From NCBI RefSeq assembly GCF_030816725.1, contig NZ_JAUSYG010000001.1, positions 2,604,001-2,668,000 of the forward strand: DNA of 64,000 nt, in the 5' to 3' direction. Positions 7,054-15,072 of this stretch are shown in pieces. The notes beneath the pieces are model-generated. The model was not told the DNA's origin and did not search any database. It saw only the letters and a program-made list of their open reading frames with translations. Origin of the DNA: Pseudarthrobacter defluvii (GTDB taxonomy: Bacteria; Actinomycetota; Actinomycetes; Actinomycetales; Micrococcaceae). Within the stretch, counting starts at the first letter, position 1. Every line of letters starts with the position of its first letter. Position numbers and translations under genes: made by a program.

Positions 7054-9150
7054 GTGCAGGAACACGTGTCAGACCCAGTTGCAGGGACGCTGGTGGACAA
7101 CCGCTACGCCGTCACCTCCAGGCTTGCCCGTGGCGGAATGTCCACCGTCTATCTCGCAGTGGACCAGAGGCTGGACCGCGAAGTGGCACTGAAAGTGCTG
7201 CACCCCCACCTCGCTGCCGACGAGAACTTTTTGGACAGGCTGGGGCGGGAAGCCAAAGCCGCTGCCCGGCTGTCCCACCCCCACGTGGTGGGGGTCCTCG
7301 ACCAGGGCCACGACGGCAACACGGCCTACCTCGTCATGGAGTACATCAAGGGCCATACGCTCAGGGATGTCATCCGGGACAGGGGCGCCCTCCCGCCCAG
7401 GCTCGCCCTGGCACTGATCGATCCGGTGGTGGAGGGGCTGGGCGCAGCGCACGCAGCCGGTTTCATCCACCGTGACGTGAAGCCAGAAAATGTCCTGATC
7501 GCCGATGACGGCAGGATCAAGATCGGCGACTTCGGCCTGGCACGCGCCGTCACCAGCTCAACGAGCACCGGTGCGTTGATCGGAACAGTGGCCTACATCT
7601 CGCCGGAACTGGTTCTGGGCAAACCCGCGGACGCTCGCAGCGATGTCTACTCCGTGGGGATCATGCTGTATGAAATGCTGACTGGCCGGCAGCCGTTCGA
7701 GGGTGAGGTGCCCATCCAGGTGGCCTACCAGCATGTCAACGGCGCTGTGGGTCCGCCGTCGGACCAGGTACCCGGGCTGGCCGGCGAGGTCGATGAACTG
7801 GTGCAGTGGTGTACTGCCAATGATCCCGAAAACCGGCCGGTGGACGGCAATGCGCTGCTCCAGGAGCTGCGGCATATCCGGACCCACCTCACGGATGCGG
7901 AGCTTGACCTGCAGCCCCCTGCAGCAGTGGCTTCCGCCTCCCAGCACCAGACCGAGGTCCTGGGGCGCGCCAGCAATCCCACCACCTTGCTGCCCCCTTC
8001 GCGGCCCGCCGCGCCCGCCTACCCGCCCGGGCACTCGGTGCGGGCGCAGGACCGGTCGGACGCAGGACAGGTTCCAGCCGCCCAGGTGGCCCACTATCAG
8101 CGGCCGGGTCTGGCGCTGCCCGACGACGACGATTCCGACGGCGGCTGGTCTCCCCCGCCGCCCCGGCTGGGGAAGCGGGCCCAGCGGCGCGCCGACAAGG
8201 AAGACGAGAAGCTGAGGGCCCTGGCCGCCGCAACGCCGGTGCGTACGCTCCGGGAGGGAAATCCACGCCGCCGCGGCGTCCTCTGGATCCTGGTCCTGAT
8301 CGTCGCCGCGCTCCTGGCCACGGGCGCCGGATGGTTCTTCGGCATGGGTCCCGGTGCGGCAGCCGCGGTACCGGCGGTGGCCAACAAGACGGTAGCCCAG
8401 GCCCAGCAGGTGCTCAGCGGAGTTGGTTTCCGCTCAACAACGAGCGACGTGTTCGACGACGAGGTTCCCACCGGGCTGGTGGTGGGCAGTGAGCCCGCCG
8501 CGGGGACCCAGATCCGGAAGTTCCAGCCCGTCTCACTGCTGGTCTCGAAGGGTCCGCAGCTGTTCCCCCTGCCCACACTGAGCGGTGGCACGCTGGAGGA
8601 AGCGAAGGGCTCGCTGAACGCGGCGGAGATGGCGATGGGAACGGTGACCGAAAAGTTTGACGAGGATGCGGCGGCGGGCATCGTCCTGTCGCAGGACCCG
8701 GCAGCCGGCACCCCCGCCCGCCACGGCACCCCCGTGGCGATTGTTGTTTCCAAGGGTCCACAGCCCATCGCCGTTCCCTCAGTCATCGGGAAGTCCGAGG
8801 ATGACGCCGTGGCGGCAGTCGAGGCAGCCGGGCTTACTGCCGAAGTGGCCCCGGACGAGGTGTTCGACCGGGACGTCCCGGCGGGCGACGTCGTCCGCCA
8901 GTCCCCTGCCAACGGGACACTGACCCGGGGCGGCACGGTCACGTTGACCATCTCCAAGGGCCCCAAGATGGTGAATGTCCCCAGCTACATCGGCAAGCAG
9001 GCCACCGAGGCACGCAAGGCGCTGGAGGCGCTGGGCTTCCAGGTCCGGGTAAACAACATCCTGGGCGGTTTCTTCGGAACCGTGCGGGACCAGTCACCGG
9101 TGGACCGGGAAGTCCCGGAGGGCTCGGTCGTCACCATCACCGTGGTGTAG
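7054..9150 (+). CDS. pknL: Ser/Thr protein kinase with PASTA domains (PknL/PknB type)
   Basis: 698 aa. Kinase domain residues 15-275: Gly-rich loop LARGGMSTVYLA, Lys in VALKVL, catalytic HRDVKPENVLI, DFGLAR, and SPELVLGKPADARSDVYSVG. A Pro-rich juxtamembrane stretch follows (to about 405), one membrane helix (about 407-430), then four extracellular PASTA repeats to the C-terminus (each with VPxVxxKxxxxA and SxGP ends). PASTA domains sense muropeptides or lipid II. GTG at 7054 is preferred because of the -10 spacing; GTG 7066 with AGGA is the alternative. Likely targets in the window are GarA (24793) and the Rv2175c-like protein. The mycobacterial PknL lacks PASTA domains, so this is the PASTA-bearing form. 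Confidence 0.93.
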   Translation: MQEHVSDPVAGTLVDNRYAVTSRLARGGMSTVYLAVDQRLDREVALKVLHPHLAADENFLDRLGREAKAAARLSHPHVVGVLDQGHDGNTAYLVMEYIKGHTLRDVIRDRGALPPRLALALIDPVVEGLGAAHAAGFIHRDVKPENVLIADDGRIKIGDFGLARAVTSSTSTGALIGTVAYISPELVLGKPADARSDVYSVGIMLYEMLTGRQPFEGEVPIQVAYQHVNGAVGPPSDQVPGLAGEVDELVQWCTANDPENRPVDGNALLQELRHIRTHLTDAELDLQPPAAVASASQHQTEVLGRASNPTTLLPPSRPAAPAYPPGHSVRAQDRSDAGQVPAAQVAHYQRPGLALPDDDDSDGGWSPPPPRLGKRAQRRADKEDEKLRALAAATPVRTLREGNPRRRGVLWILVLIVAALLATGAGWFFGMGPGAAAAVPAVANKTVAQAQQVLSGVGFRSTTSDVFDDEVPTGLVVGSEPAAGTQIRKFQPVSLLVSKGPQLFPLPTLSGGTLEEAKGSLNAAEMAMGTVTEKFDEDAAAGIVLSQDPAAGTPARHGTPVAIVVSKGPQPIAVPSVIGKSEDDAVAAVEAAGLTAEVAPDEVFDRDVPAGDVVRQSPANGTLTRGGTVTLTISKGPKMVNVPSYIGKQATEARKALEALGFQVRVNNILGGFFGTVRDQSPVDREVPEGSVVTITVV

Positions 9151-9153
9151 GCA

Positions 9154-9180
9154 AGGTGGGCCGGCGCTGCCGGCCCACCT
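9154..9180. terminator. Hairpin between convergent pknL and DAHP synthase genes
   Basis: Perfect 11-bp GC-rich stem (9154-9164 with 9170-9180), 5-nt loop, four bases after the pknL stop. No T-run on either strand, so it is either a weak bidirectional terminator or a 3'-end stabiliser. Confidence 0.6.
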
Positions 9181-9199
9181 GAGCCGTATGGCTTTGTCC

Positions 9200-10591
9200 C
9201 TAGTGCCTGGCGAGGGCGCCGGCCACCAGGAAGGCCATTTCGAGCGACTGCATGTGGTTCAGCCTCGGATCGCAGACTGACTCGTAGCGGTCCAGGAACG
9301 CTTCCTGGTCAATCGGGTCCGCGCCGCCCAGGCATTCGGCAACGTCGTCGCCGGTCATTTCAACGTGCAGGCCGCCGGGTACCGTGCCCAGGCCGTGGTG
9401 CACCTCGAAGAAGCCCCGCACTTCGTCAATGACGTCGTCGAAATTGCGCGTCTTGTAGCCGTTGGGCGAGGTGACGGTGTTGCCGTGCATGGGGTCGGTA
9501 ACCCACAGGACCTGTGCGCCGGAGGCAGTGACCTTTTCGACGACGGCGGGCAGCTTCCCGCGGATGTTTCCGGCGCCCATGCGGGTGATGAAAGTCAGGC
9601 GGCCGGGCTCGCGGTCCGGGTCCAGCTTGTCGATCAGGCGCAGGGCGTCGTCGCCGGTGGTGGACGGGCCGAGCTTGACCCCGATGGGGTTGCGCACCCG
9701 CGAGAGGAAGTCGACGTGCGCGTGGTCAAGTTCGCGGGTCCGCTCCCCGATCCACAGGAAGTGCGCGGAGGTGTCGTAGGGGAAACCGGTGCGGGAGTCG
9801 ATGCGGGTCAGGGCACGTTCGTAATCCAGCAGCAGGGCCTCGTGGCTTGCGAAGAACTCGACGCGCTTGAGGGCTTCGAAGTCGGCGCCGCAGGAGTCCA
9901 TGAACTTGATGGCACGGTCGATGTCCCGGGCCAGCGACTCGTAGCGGGCGTGCGCCGGGTTCTCGGTGAAGCCCTTGTTCCACTGGTGCACGGAGCGAAG
10001 GTCCGCGAAGCCGCCTTGGGTAAAGGCCCTGATGAGGTTCAGGGTGGAGGCGGACGTGTGGTACGCGCGGAGCATGCGGGCGGCGTCGTGGCCCCGTGAC
10101 TCGGGGGTGAACTCGTAGCCGTTGACGATGTCGCCGCGGTAGGCGGGCAAGGTAACGCCGTCGCGGGTTTCGTCGTTGGAGGAGCGCGGCTTGGCGAACT
10201 GGCCTGCCATCCGGCCCATTTTGATGACGGGCATGGCCGCGCCGTAGGTGAGGACCACTGCCATCTGGAGGATGGTTTTGACGCGGGCACTGATCTTGTC
10301 CGCGGTGGCAGCCTCGAAGGTTTCTGCGCAGTCGCCGCCCTGCAGCAGGAACGCCTTGCCCTGGGCTGCAGCAGCAAGCCGCTCGCGGAGCACATCCACT
10401 TCGCCTGCGAATACCAGCGGCGGAAGGACGGACAATTCCTTTACGGAAGCTTCAAAAACATCCCGGTCCTGCCAGCTGGGCTGCTGGGAAATGGGAAGGT
10501 CCCGCCAGTTGTCGAGTCCGGGATAGTTGGCCGCTCCGCTCTGGGCGGTACTGGACAGCGAAAAGGCGGGTTTTGCAGATAGCTCAGTCAC
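9200..10591 (-). CDS. aroG: Class II 3-deoxy-7-phosphoheptulonate synthase (DAHP synthase)
   Basis: 463 aa, first enzyme of the shikimate pathway: phosphoenolpyruvate plus erythrose 4-phosphate to DAHP. It belongs to the class II (plant/actinobacterial) family: LDNWRDLPISQQPSW near the start, FLLQGGDCAETF, IKMGRMAGQFAKPRS, VTDPMHGNT, and GLHVEMTGDDVAEC. The GTG start has no usable Shine-Dalgarno, but TAGTCT lies 6 nt upstream, as at pknL, so a leaderless mRNA is likely. Neighbourhood with pknL matches mycobacterial Rv2176-Rv2178c. Product certain. Confidence 0.96.
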   Translation of the reverse strand: MTELSAKPAFSLSSTAQSGAANYPGLDNWRDLPISQQPSWQDRDVFEASVKELSVLPPLVFAGEVDVLRERLAAAAQGKAFLLQGGDCAETFEAATADKISARVKTILQMAVVLTYGAAMPVIKMGRMAGQFAKPRSSNDETRDGVTLPAYRGDIVNGYEFTPESRGHDAARMLRAYHTSASTLNLIRAFTQGGFADLRSVHQWNKGFTENPAHARYESLARDIDRAIKFMDSCGADFEALKRVEFFASHEALLLDYERALTRIDSRTGFPYDTSAHFLWIGERTRELDHAHVDFLSRVRNPIGVKLGPSTTGDDALRLIDKLDPDREPGRLTFITRMGAGNIRGKLPAVVEKVTASGAQVLWVTDPMHGNTVTSPNGYKTRNFDDVIDEVRGFFEVHHGLGTVPGGLHVEMTGDDVAECLGGADPIDQEAFLDRYESVCDPRLNHMQSLEMAFLVAGALARH

Positions 10592-10603
10592 CCTCTAAGA
10601 CTA
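10592..10603 (-). promoter_or_regulatory. Candidate -10 (TAGTCT) for leaderless DAHP synthase mRNA
   Basis: On the minus strand TAGTCT, then six bases (TAGAGG), then the GTG start codon. Spacing equals that at pknL and the AAA+ ATPase. The AGAGG directly against the GTG is too close to serve as a ribosome binding site. Confidence 0.5.
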
Positions 10604-10690
10604 ACGGCAGGGCGGCACCGGAGGGCACCGGGCCGTCACGCTGCCGCGTCTCCCCGTCACAACTGGGGTGCGTCCTCTTCGAAGGTTCGG

Positions 10691-11515
10691 TTATCCGGCG
10701 GCTGTGGTGCCGGCGTCGTCCTCTGCGCCATCATGCCCGGCGGTCGGACTGCCGGGCATGCCGTCCTGTACAAATCCGCCCCCGTCAGCCACCGGGGCCG
10801 CCAGGGGCTCCGCTGCGGCCCGTGGTTCCCCGGGCTTGCCGACGAGCCGAAGCTTCACCACGGCCGCGTATTCGTCCACGTACTCTTGCCCGGAAAGCCG
10901 CAGCAGGCTGGACATGATCTCATCGGCGACCTTGCGCTGGACCGCCCGGTCCTCTGCCTGCTCCGGGTACTGGCTGAAGTCAAGGGGTTCACCGAAGATC
11001 ATGCCGATCCTGCGGATGTTGGGCAGCCGTTTGCCGATGGGCTGGACTTTGTCGGTGCCGATCATGGCAACGGGAATCACCGGGACCCCGGCCTGCAGCG
11101 CCAGCCTGGCCACACCCACCTTGCCGCGGTACAACCGCCCGTCGGGGCTCCGCGTACCCTCCGGGTAGATGCCCAGCAGGCCGCCTGCGTTGAGTACTTC
11201 CATTCCTGCATTCAACGACGCCGCGGAGGCCGCGCCTCCGGACCTGTCCATGGGCAATTGGTTGGTGAGGCGGAAGAACGCGGCCGTCAGCCTGCCCTTG
11301 ATGCCCGTGCCCGTAAAGTATTCCGACTTTGCCAGGAAGACCACGGGCCGGTGCACCATGAGCGGCATAAAAATGGAATCGGAAAAAGACAGGTGGTTGG
11401 AAGCGATGATGGCAGCTCCCTGCGCCGGGATGTTGTCCAGGCCTTTGACCCAGGGCCGGAAAAGCAGCTTGATCACCGGACCGAGGAAGATCCTTTTCAT
11501 GACCCAATAGAACAC
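10691..11515 (-). CDS. 1-acyl-sn-glycerol-3-phosphate acyltransferase (PlsC family)
   Basis: 274 aa, GTG start with GGAGAGG upstream. Phospholipid synthesis: acylates lysophosphatidic acid at the inner membrane face. Acyltransferase blocks are visible in order: NHLSFSDS (H-x4-D), FFRLTNQLPMDR, GIYPEGTRS, and VPVIPVAMIG. The last about 45 residues are a low-complexity Ala/Gly/Asp tail. Corresponds in place to Rv2182c of mycobacteria. It diverges from the hydrolase pair at 11627. A second PlsC lies at 30667. Confidence 0.92.
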   Translation of the reverse strand: MFYWVMKRIFLGPVIKLLFRPWVKGLDNIPAQGAAIIASNHLSFSDSIFMPLMVHRPVVFLAKSEYFTGTGIKGRLTAAFFRLTNQLPMDRSGGAASAASLNAGMEVLNAGGLLGIYPEGTRSPDGRLYRGKVGVARLALQAGVPVIPVAMIGTDKVQPIGKRLPNIRRIGMIFGEPLDFSQYPEQAEDRAVQRKVADEIMSSLLRLSGQEYVDEYAAVVKLRLVGKPGEPRAAAEPLAAPVADGGGFVQDGMPGSPTAGHDGAEDDAGTTAAG

Positions 11516-11626
11516 GTGGCGAACCTCTCCGGAAGGCGGCTTCCAGTCCCCGCGTCGGGCCTGGCCAGCGATTCAATGCAACCCTACTCTAGTGAGATTT
11601 GGGTGGAACAGTGACACGATGGAGTC

Positions 11627-12415
11627 ATGACTGAAAGCAGCCTTCCGCCCCGTCCGGCCGCTTTCAGCTATCCAGGCCACGGCCCCAACGCCCGCATCGG
11701 CGTCGCCCTGTGCCACGGGTTTACGGGCAGCCCGCTGAGCATCATGCCGTGGGCGCAGCACCTGGCGGACCTGGGGTACGCAGTGACCGTCCCCCTGCTC
11801 CCGGGCCACGGGACGGACTGGCGCCAGCTTGCGTTGACCGGCTGGAAGGACTGGTACCGCAGCTACGAAAAGGCCTTCCTCGACCTTGCCGGCCGGACGG
11901 ACGCGTGTTTCACCGCGGGCCTGTCGATGGGCGGTGCCATCGCACTGCTCGCGGCAGCCCGTTATCCAGTGGCGGGGGTCAGCGTGGTCAACCCGGGTCT
12001 GAGCTTCTACGACTGGCGGGTGCGGATCATCGGCCTCCTTAAGTACGTCCAGCGCACCACCGTCCCCCTCCAGGAGGACCAGACCAACGCCCCTGCAACG
12101 GATGACGGCGACTACTCGCTGACTCCACTGTCTGCCGTGCACGAGCTTAAGAAGCTGTTCGCCGCCGCCGTACGCGGCCTGCCCAGGGTGGATGCCCCGG
12201 TCCAGGTCTTCAAGTCACGCACCGATGGCGTGGTCCCGCCCACATCAATGGCGCTGCTGCGGAAAGGACTGGGCGCGAACCTGGCGGAAGTGATGGACCT
12301 TGCCAGCAGCGGACATGTGGCTACTCTGGACGTTGACGCGCCTGCGATCTTCGCCAGGTCGGGCGAATTTTTCGCCGCACACGCCCGCCGCACCACTTCC
12401 TTGGAGACGCCATGA
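11627..12415 (+). CDS. Alpha/beta hydrolase (carboxylesterase/monoacylglycerol lipase type), copy 1
   Basis: 262 aa, ATG start. Oxyanion region ALCHGFTGSP, lid region LLPGHGTDW, nucleophile elbow GLSMGG with Ser near residue 104, an Asp in FKSRTDGVVPP, and catalytic His in SSGHVATLD. This layout is that of Est30-like carboxylesterases and bacterial monoacylglycerol lipases. Its stop overlaps the start of a clear paralogue (ATGA). Near acyltransferase and acyl-CoA ligase genes, so a role in glycerolipid turnover is plausible; the true substrate is unknown. Confidence 0.9.
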   Translation: MTESSLPPRPAAFSYPGHGPNARIGVALCHGFTGSPLSIMPWAQHLADLGYAVTVPLLPGHGTDWRQLALTGWKDWYRSYEKAFLDLAGRTDACFTAGLSMGGAIALLAAARYPVAGVSVVNPGLSFYDWRVRIIGLLKYVQRTTVPLQEDQTNAPATDDGDYSLTPLSAVHELKKLFAAAVRGLPRVDAPVQVFKSRTDGVVPPTSMALLRKGLGANLAEVMDLASSGHVATLDVDAPAIFARSGEFFAAHARRTTSLETP

Positions 12416-13218
12416 CCTCCGGTCCGGACCACAGCCCGTTCAGCAGCGCCTTCAGCGGCGAAGGACCCCGCACGGGAGTAGTGCTGTCCCACGGGTTTAC
12501 GGGCAGCCCGCATGGCCTGCGCGCCTGGGCCACGGCCTTCGCCGCGGCCGGCTTCGCCGTCCGGATGCCGCTGCTGCCCGGGCACGGGACCACCTGGCAG
12601 GACCTGGCACGCACCCGCTGGCAGCAATGGCACGGCGCCCTGGATGATGCCTTCCTGGAACTGGACGCCGAGTGCGACCAGGTCTTCGCAGCCGGCCTGA
12701 GCATGGGCGGTGCACTGGCCCTGCGCGTTGCCGCCACCCGCCCGGTGGCCGGAGTGCTGCTGGTGAACCCCGGGCTGGTGATTGACGATCCGCGGGCACC
12801 GCTGGCCGGAATTCTCAAGCTGGTGCTGAAGAGCACCCCGTCCATCGGCAACGACATCCTCAAGGCGGGTGTGGACGAAGGCGCCTACGCCCGCACCCCC
12901 GTGGCCGCTGCCCATGAACTTAACAAGATGTTCAAGGACACGGTCCGGCTGCTTCCCCGGGTCACAGCGCCCGTCCAGGTTTACCGTTCCGCCGTGGACC
13001 ACGTGGTGTCCGACTCCAGCATGGACGTCCTTCGGCGCGGGCTGGAGCATGCTCCCCTGGAAGTGGTCCGGCTCGAAAACAGCTACCACGTCGCCACGCT
13101 GGACAACGACGCCGACCGGATCTTCGAGGGGTCGGTGGACTTTATCCGGCGGGTGCTGCAGGAAACGCCGGCCAGCCCTGCGGGTTCAGGACAGGAGGTC
13201 CACCGTGAACAGGCCTGA
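12412..13218 (+). CDS. Alpha/beta hydrolase (carboxylesterase/monoacylglycerol lipase type), copy 2
   Basis: 268 aa, starting in the 4-bp ATGA overlap with copy 1. Same order of motifs: VLSHGFTGSPHGLRAWA, LLPGHGTTW, GLSMGG (nucleophile Ser), YRSAVDHVVS (Asp), and NSYHVATLDNDA (His). The pair shares these blocks almost word for word and looks like a tandem duplication followed by divergence. The 3' end overlaps the next gene by 14 bp, so three proteins come from one mRNA. Confidence 0.9.
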   Translation: MTSGPDHSPFSSAFSGEGPRTGVVLSHGFTGSPHGLRAWATAFAAAGFAVRMPLLPGHGTTWQDLARTRWQQWHGALDDAFLELDAECDQVFAAGLSMGGALALRVAATRPVAGVLLVNPGLVIDDPRAPLAGILKLVLKSTPSIGNDILKAGVDEGAYARTPVAAAHELNKMFKDTVRLLPRVTAPVQVYRSAVDHVVSDSSMDVLRRGLEHAPLEVVRLENSYHVATLDNDADRIFEGSVDFIRRVLQETPASPAGSGQEVHREQA

Positions 13219-13771
13219 CTCGGAACAGCCCGACCAGGGCGCCAACCAGGACGACGCCGTATGGCTGGACCTGGTGGCCCGGCTGGAATCAGACACGGTG
13301 GCGACACGCCCCGATTCCCCCGGCACGGAACAACGACCGGCCGCGGGGGCGGAAGCGGCTCCGGAAACACCGACGCGGGCCTCCTTCGGCGACTTCGATC
13401 CCTTGGGCCTGGCGGGACGGCCGCCTGCCGAACCGTCGGCGGCGCAACGCCAGGCGGAGGCGGGAGGGCAGGACAGCCACGGTGCGGCAGGGTCCACGGA
13501 GGGCCCCAGGGATTATGAGGTGGACGACGGCGACGAAGAGTTCGTGCCGGAGGAGCCACCCAGCCTGGCCGGCACGGAGCCGCTGACCATGCTGGCCTGG
13601 CTCGGGGCCGTGGGGGGCCCGGTGGCGCTGCTCTTGTCGGCCATGTTCTGGCGCTCGGCGCCCCTGCTTGCCATCGTGGGCATCGTTGCCGCGTTCGTCC
13701 TGGGGACGGTGTACCTGATCATGAAGCTGCCGCAGGAAAAGAACGGGGACGACGACGGCGCCAGAGTGTAA
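13205..13771 (+). CDS. Hypothetical protein with two C-terminal membrane helices
   Basis: 188 aa. Start is the GTG at 13205, with AGGAGG 6 nt before it, inside the end of the hydrolase gene. Residues 1-115 are acidic and low in complexity (DDGDEEFVPEEPP near the end) and probably cytoplasmic and disordered. Two hydrophobic helices follow (about 120-143 and 147-167), then a short charged tail. No family recognised; often such proteins follow this hydrolase in Arthrobacter-like genomes. It may anchor the hydrolases to the membrane, a guess from co-translation only. Confidence 0.75.
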   Translation: MNRPDSEQPDQGANQDDAVWLDLVARLESDTVATRPDSPGTEQRPAAGAEAAPETPTRASFGDFDPLGLAGRPPAEPSAAQRQAEAGGQDSHGAAGSTEGPRDYEVDDGDEEFVPEEPPSLAGTEPLTMLAWLGAVGGPVALLLSAMFWRSAPLLAIVGIVAAFVLGTVYLIMKLPQEKNGDDDGARV

Positions 13772-13812
13772 CACACCCGGCGGCCCGCCGTCGTCGTTAA
13801 CTGCCCTGGTCG

Positions 13813-14901
13813 TTAACTGCGGACGCGGCTGCTGACGCGCGAAAGGTCCGCCGCACCGATGAGGCCCGCGTTGGGGCCCAGTGCCGCGAGCTCGATTCCC
13901 GCAGCGGGGCGGAACCCCCGGCCCGTCAGGTTCCGGGCGAAGGCCTTGCGGGCCGGCTCAACCAGCAGGTCACCCGCTGAGCACAGGCCGCCGCCGATCA
14001 CGAAGAGGCCCGGGTCCAGGGCCGCTGCCAGGTTGGCCAGCCCAAGCCCCAGCCACTCCCCGACTTCCTCGATCAGTTCGCGCGAGGCCCGGTCGCCGGC
14101 CAGTGCCAGGTCGGTCACGATGGCTCCCGTGATGGCTTCCGGATGTCCGCCCACGGCTGCCAGCAGGTCTTGGGCCACCGGGGAATTGGACCGGGCCAGG
14201 AGCCTTGCTTCACGGCCCAGGGCGTTGCCCGACGCGTACTGTTCCCAGCATCCGCGGTTGCCGCATTCACACCGGTGCCCGCCCGGCATGATGATCTGGT
14301 GGCCGAACTCCCCTGCCACGCCGAACCGGCCGCGCTCCACCCTGCCGTCCATCACCATGGCGCCGCCGATGCCGGTCCCAAGGGTGATGCACACCAGCCG
14401 GTCCTCCCCCTGGCCCGCGCCGAAGCGCCACTCAGCCCACGCTGCTGCATCGGCGTCGTTGGTCAGGAGCACCGGGCGGCGAAGGAGCCGCTGGAGGTTT
14501 TCACGCAGCGGCTCGTTGCGCCAGGCCAGGTGCGGGCTGAAAAGAACGGTTCCGCCGGCCAGGTCCATCCACCCGGCGGCACCGATGCCCACCGACCAGA
14601 TGCGGTGGCCCCGGCTGAGTTCCTCCACCAGTTCCACGATGACCTGTTCCACTGCGCGTGGATCCGTTCCGGGGGTGGAGCGGCGGGCCTCGCTGAGGAT
14701 CCTTCCTTCAGCGTCCACCACTCCCGCGGCCACCTTGGTACCGCCGATATCTATCCCGATAGCCAGTCCCTTGCGGCCCAGGCGAAGGTGTCCGCCCGTA
14801 CCGCCATGGAGCTGCCCGGCCCGGTAGGAAGCGGGACGGCGGCGCCAGGGGGCTGGTCTTTTCAGGGGGCCGGCCTGATCGCCGGGCAACGGTCCGTACA
14901 T
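13813..14901 (-). CDS. ROK-family glucokinase
   Basis: 362 aa from the ATG at 14901; the first 45 residues are basic and not part of the domain. ATP-dependent hexose phosphorylation. Motifs: IGIDIGGTKVAAGVVD (phosphate loop), LTNDADAAAWAE (catalytic Asp), LGTGIGGAMV, EFGHQIIMPGG with the ROK zinc site HRCECGNRGCWEQYASG (CxCGxxGCxE), and FVIGGGL. Glucokinase is favoured over a repressor because no helix-turn-helix precedes the kinase. It converges on the hydrolase operon. Confidence 0.88.
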   Translation of the reverse strand: MYGPLPGDQAGPLKRPAPWRRRPASYRAGQLHGGTGGHLRLGRKGLAIGIDIGGTKVAAGVVDAEGRILSEARRSTPGTDPRAVEQVIVELVEELSRGHRIWSVGIGAAGWMDLAGGTVLFSPHLAWRNEPLRENLQRLLRRPVLLTNDADAAAWAEWRFGAGQGEDRLVCITLGTGIGGAMVMDGRVERGRFGVAGEFGHQIIMPGGHRCECGNRGCWEQYASGNALGREARLLARSNSPVAQDLLAAVGGHPEAITGAIVTDLALAGDRASRELIEEVGEWLGLGLANLAAALDPGLFVIGGGLCSAGDLLVEPARKAFARNLTGRGFRPAAGIELAALGPNAGLIGAADLSRVSSRVRS

Positions 14902-15072
14902 AGTCCACCATTCTAGGCGGGCGGCAGGATTGTCTTGACATATAACCCCGCACGCGGCGTCCATTGACGACTAAGTTACTCGCCAGTAGGTTTATGTACT
15001 GCACGGTTCCGCCGGGGGTACTAGTCTTTAGGCAACCCCCTGCGCGGGACTTCAGATATCAAAGGAGCTATA

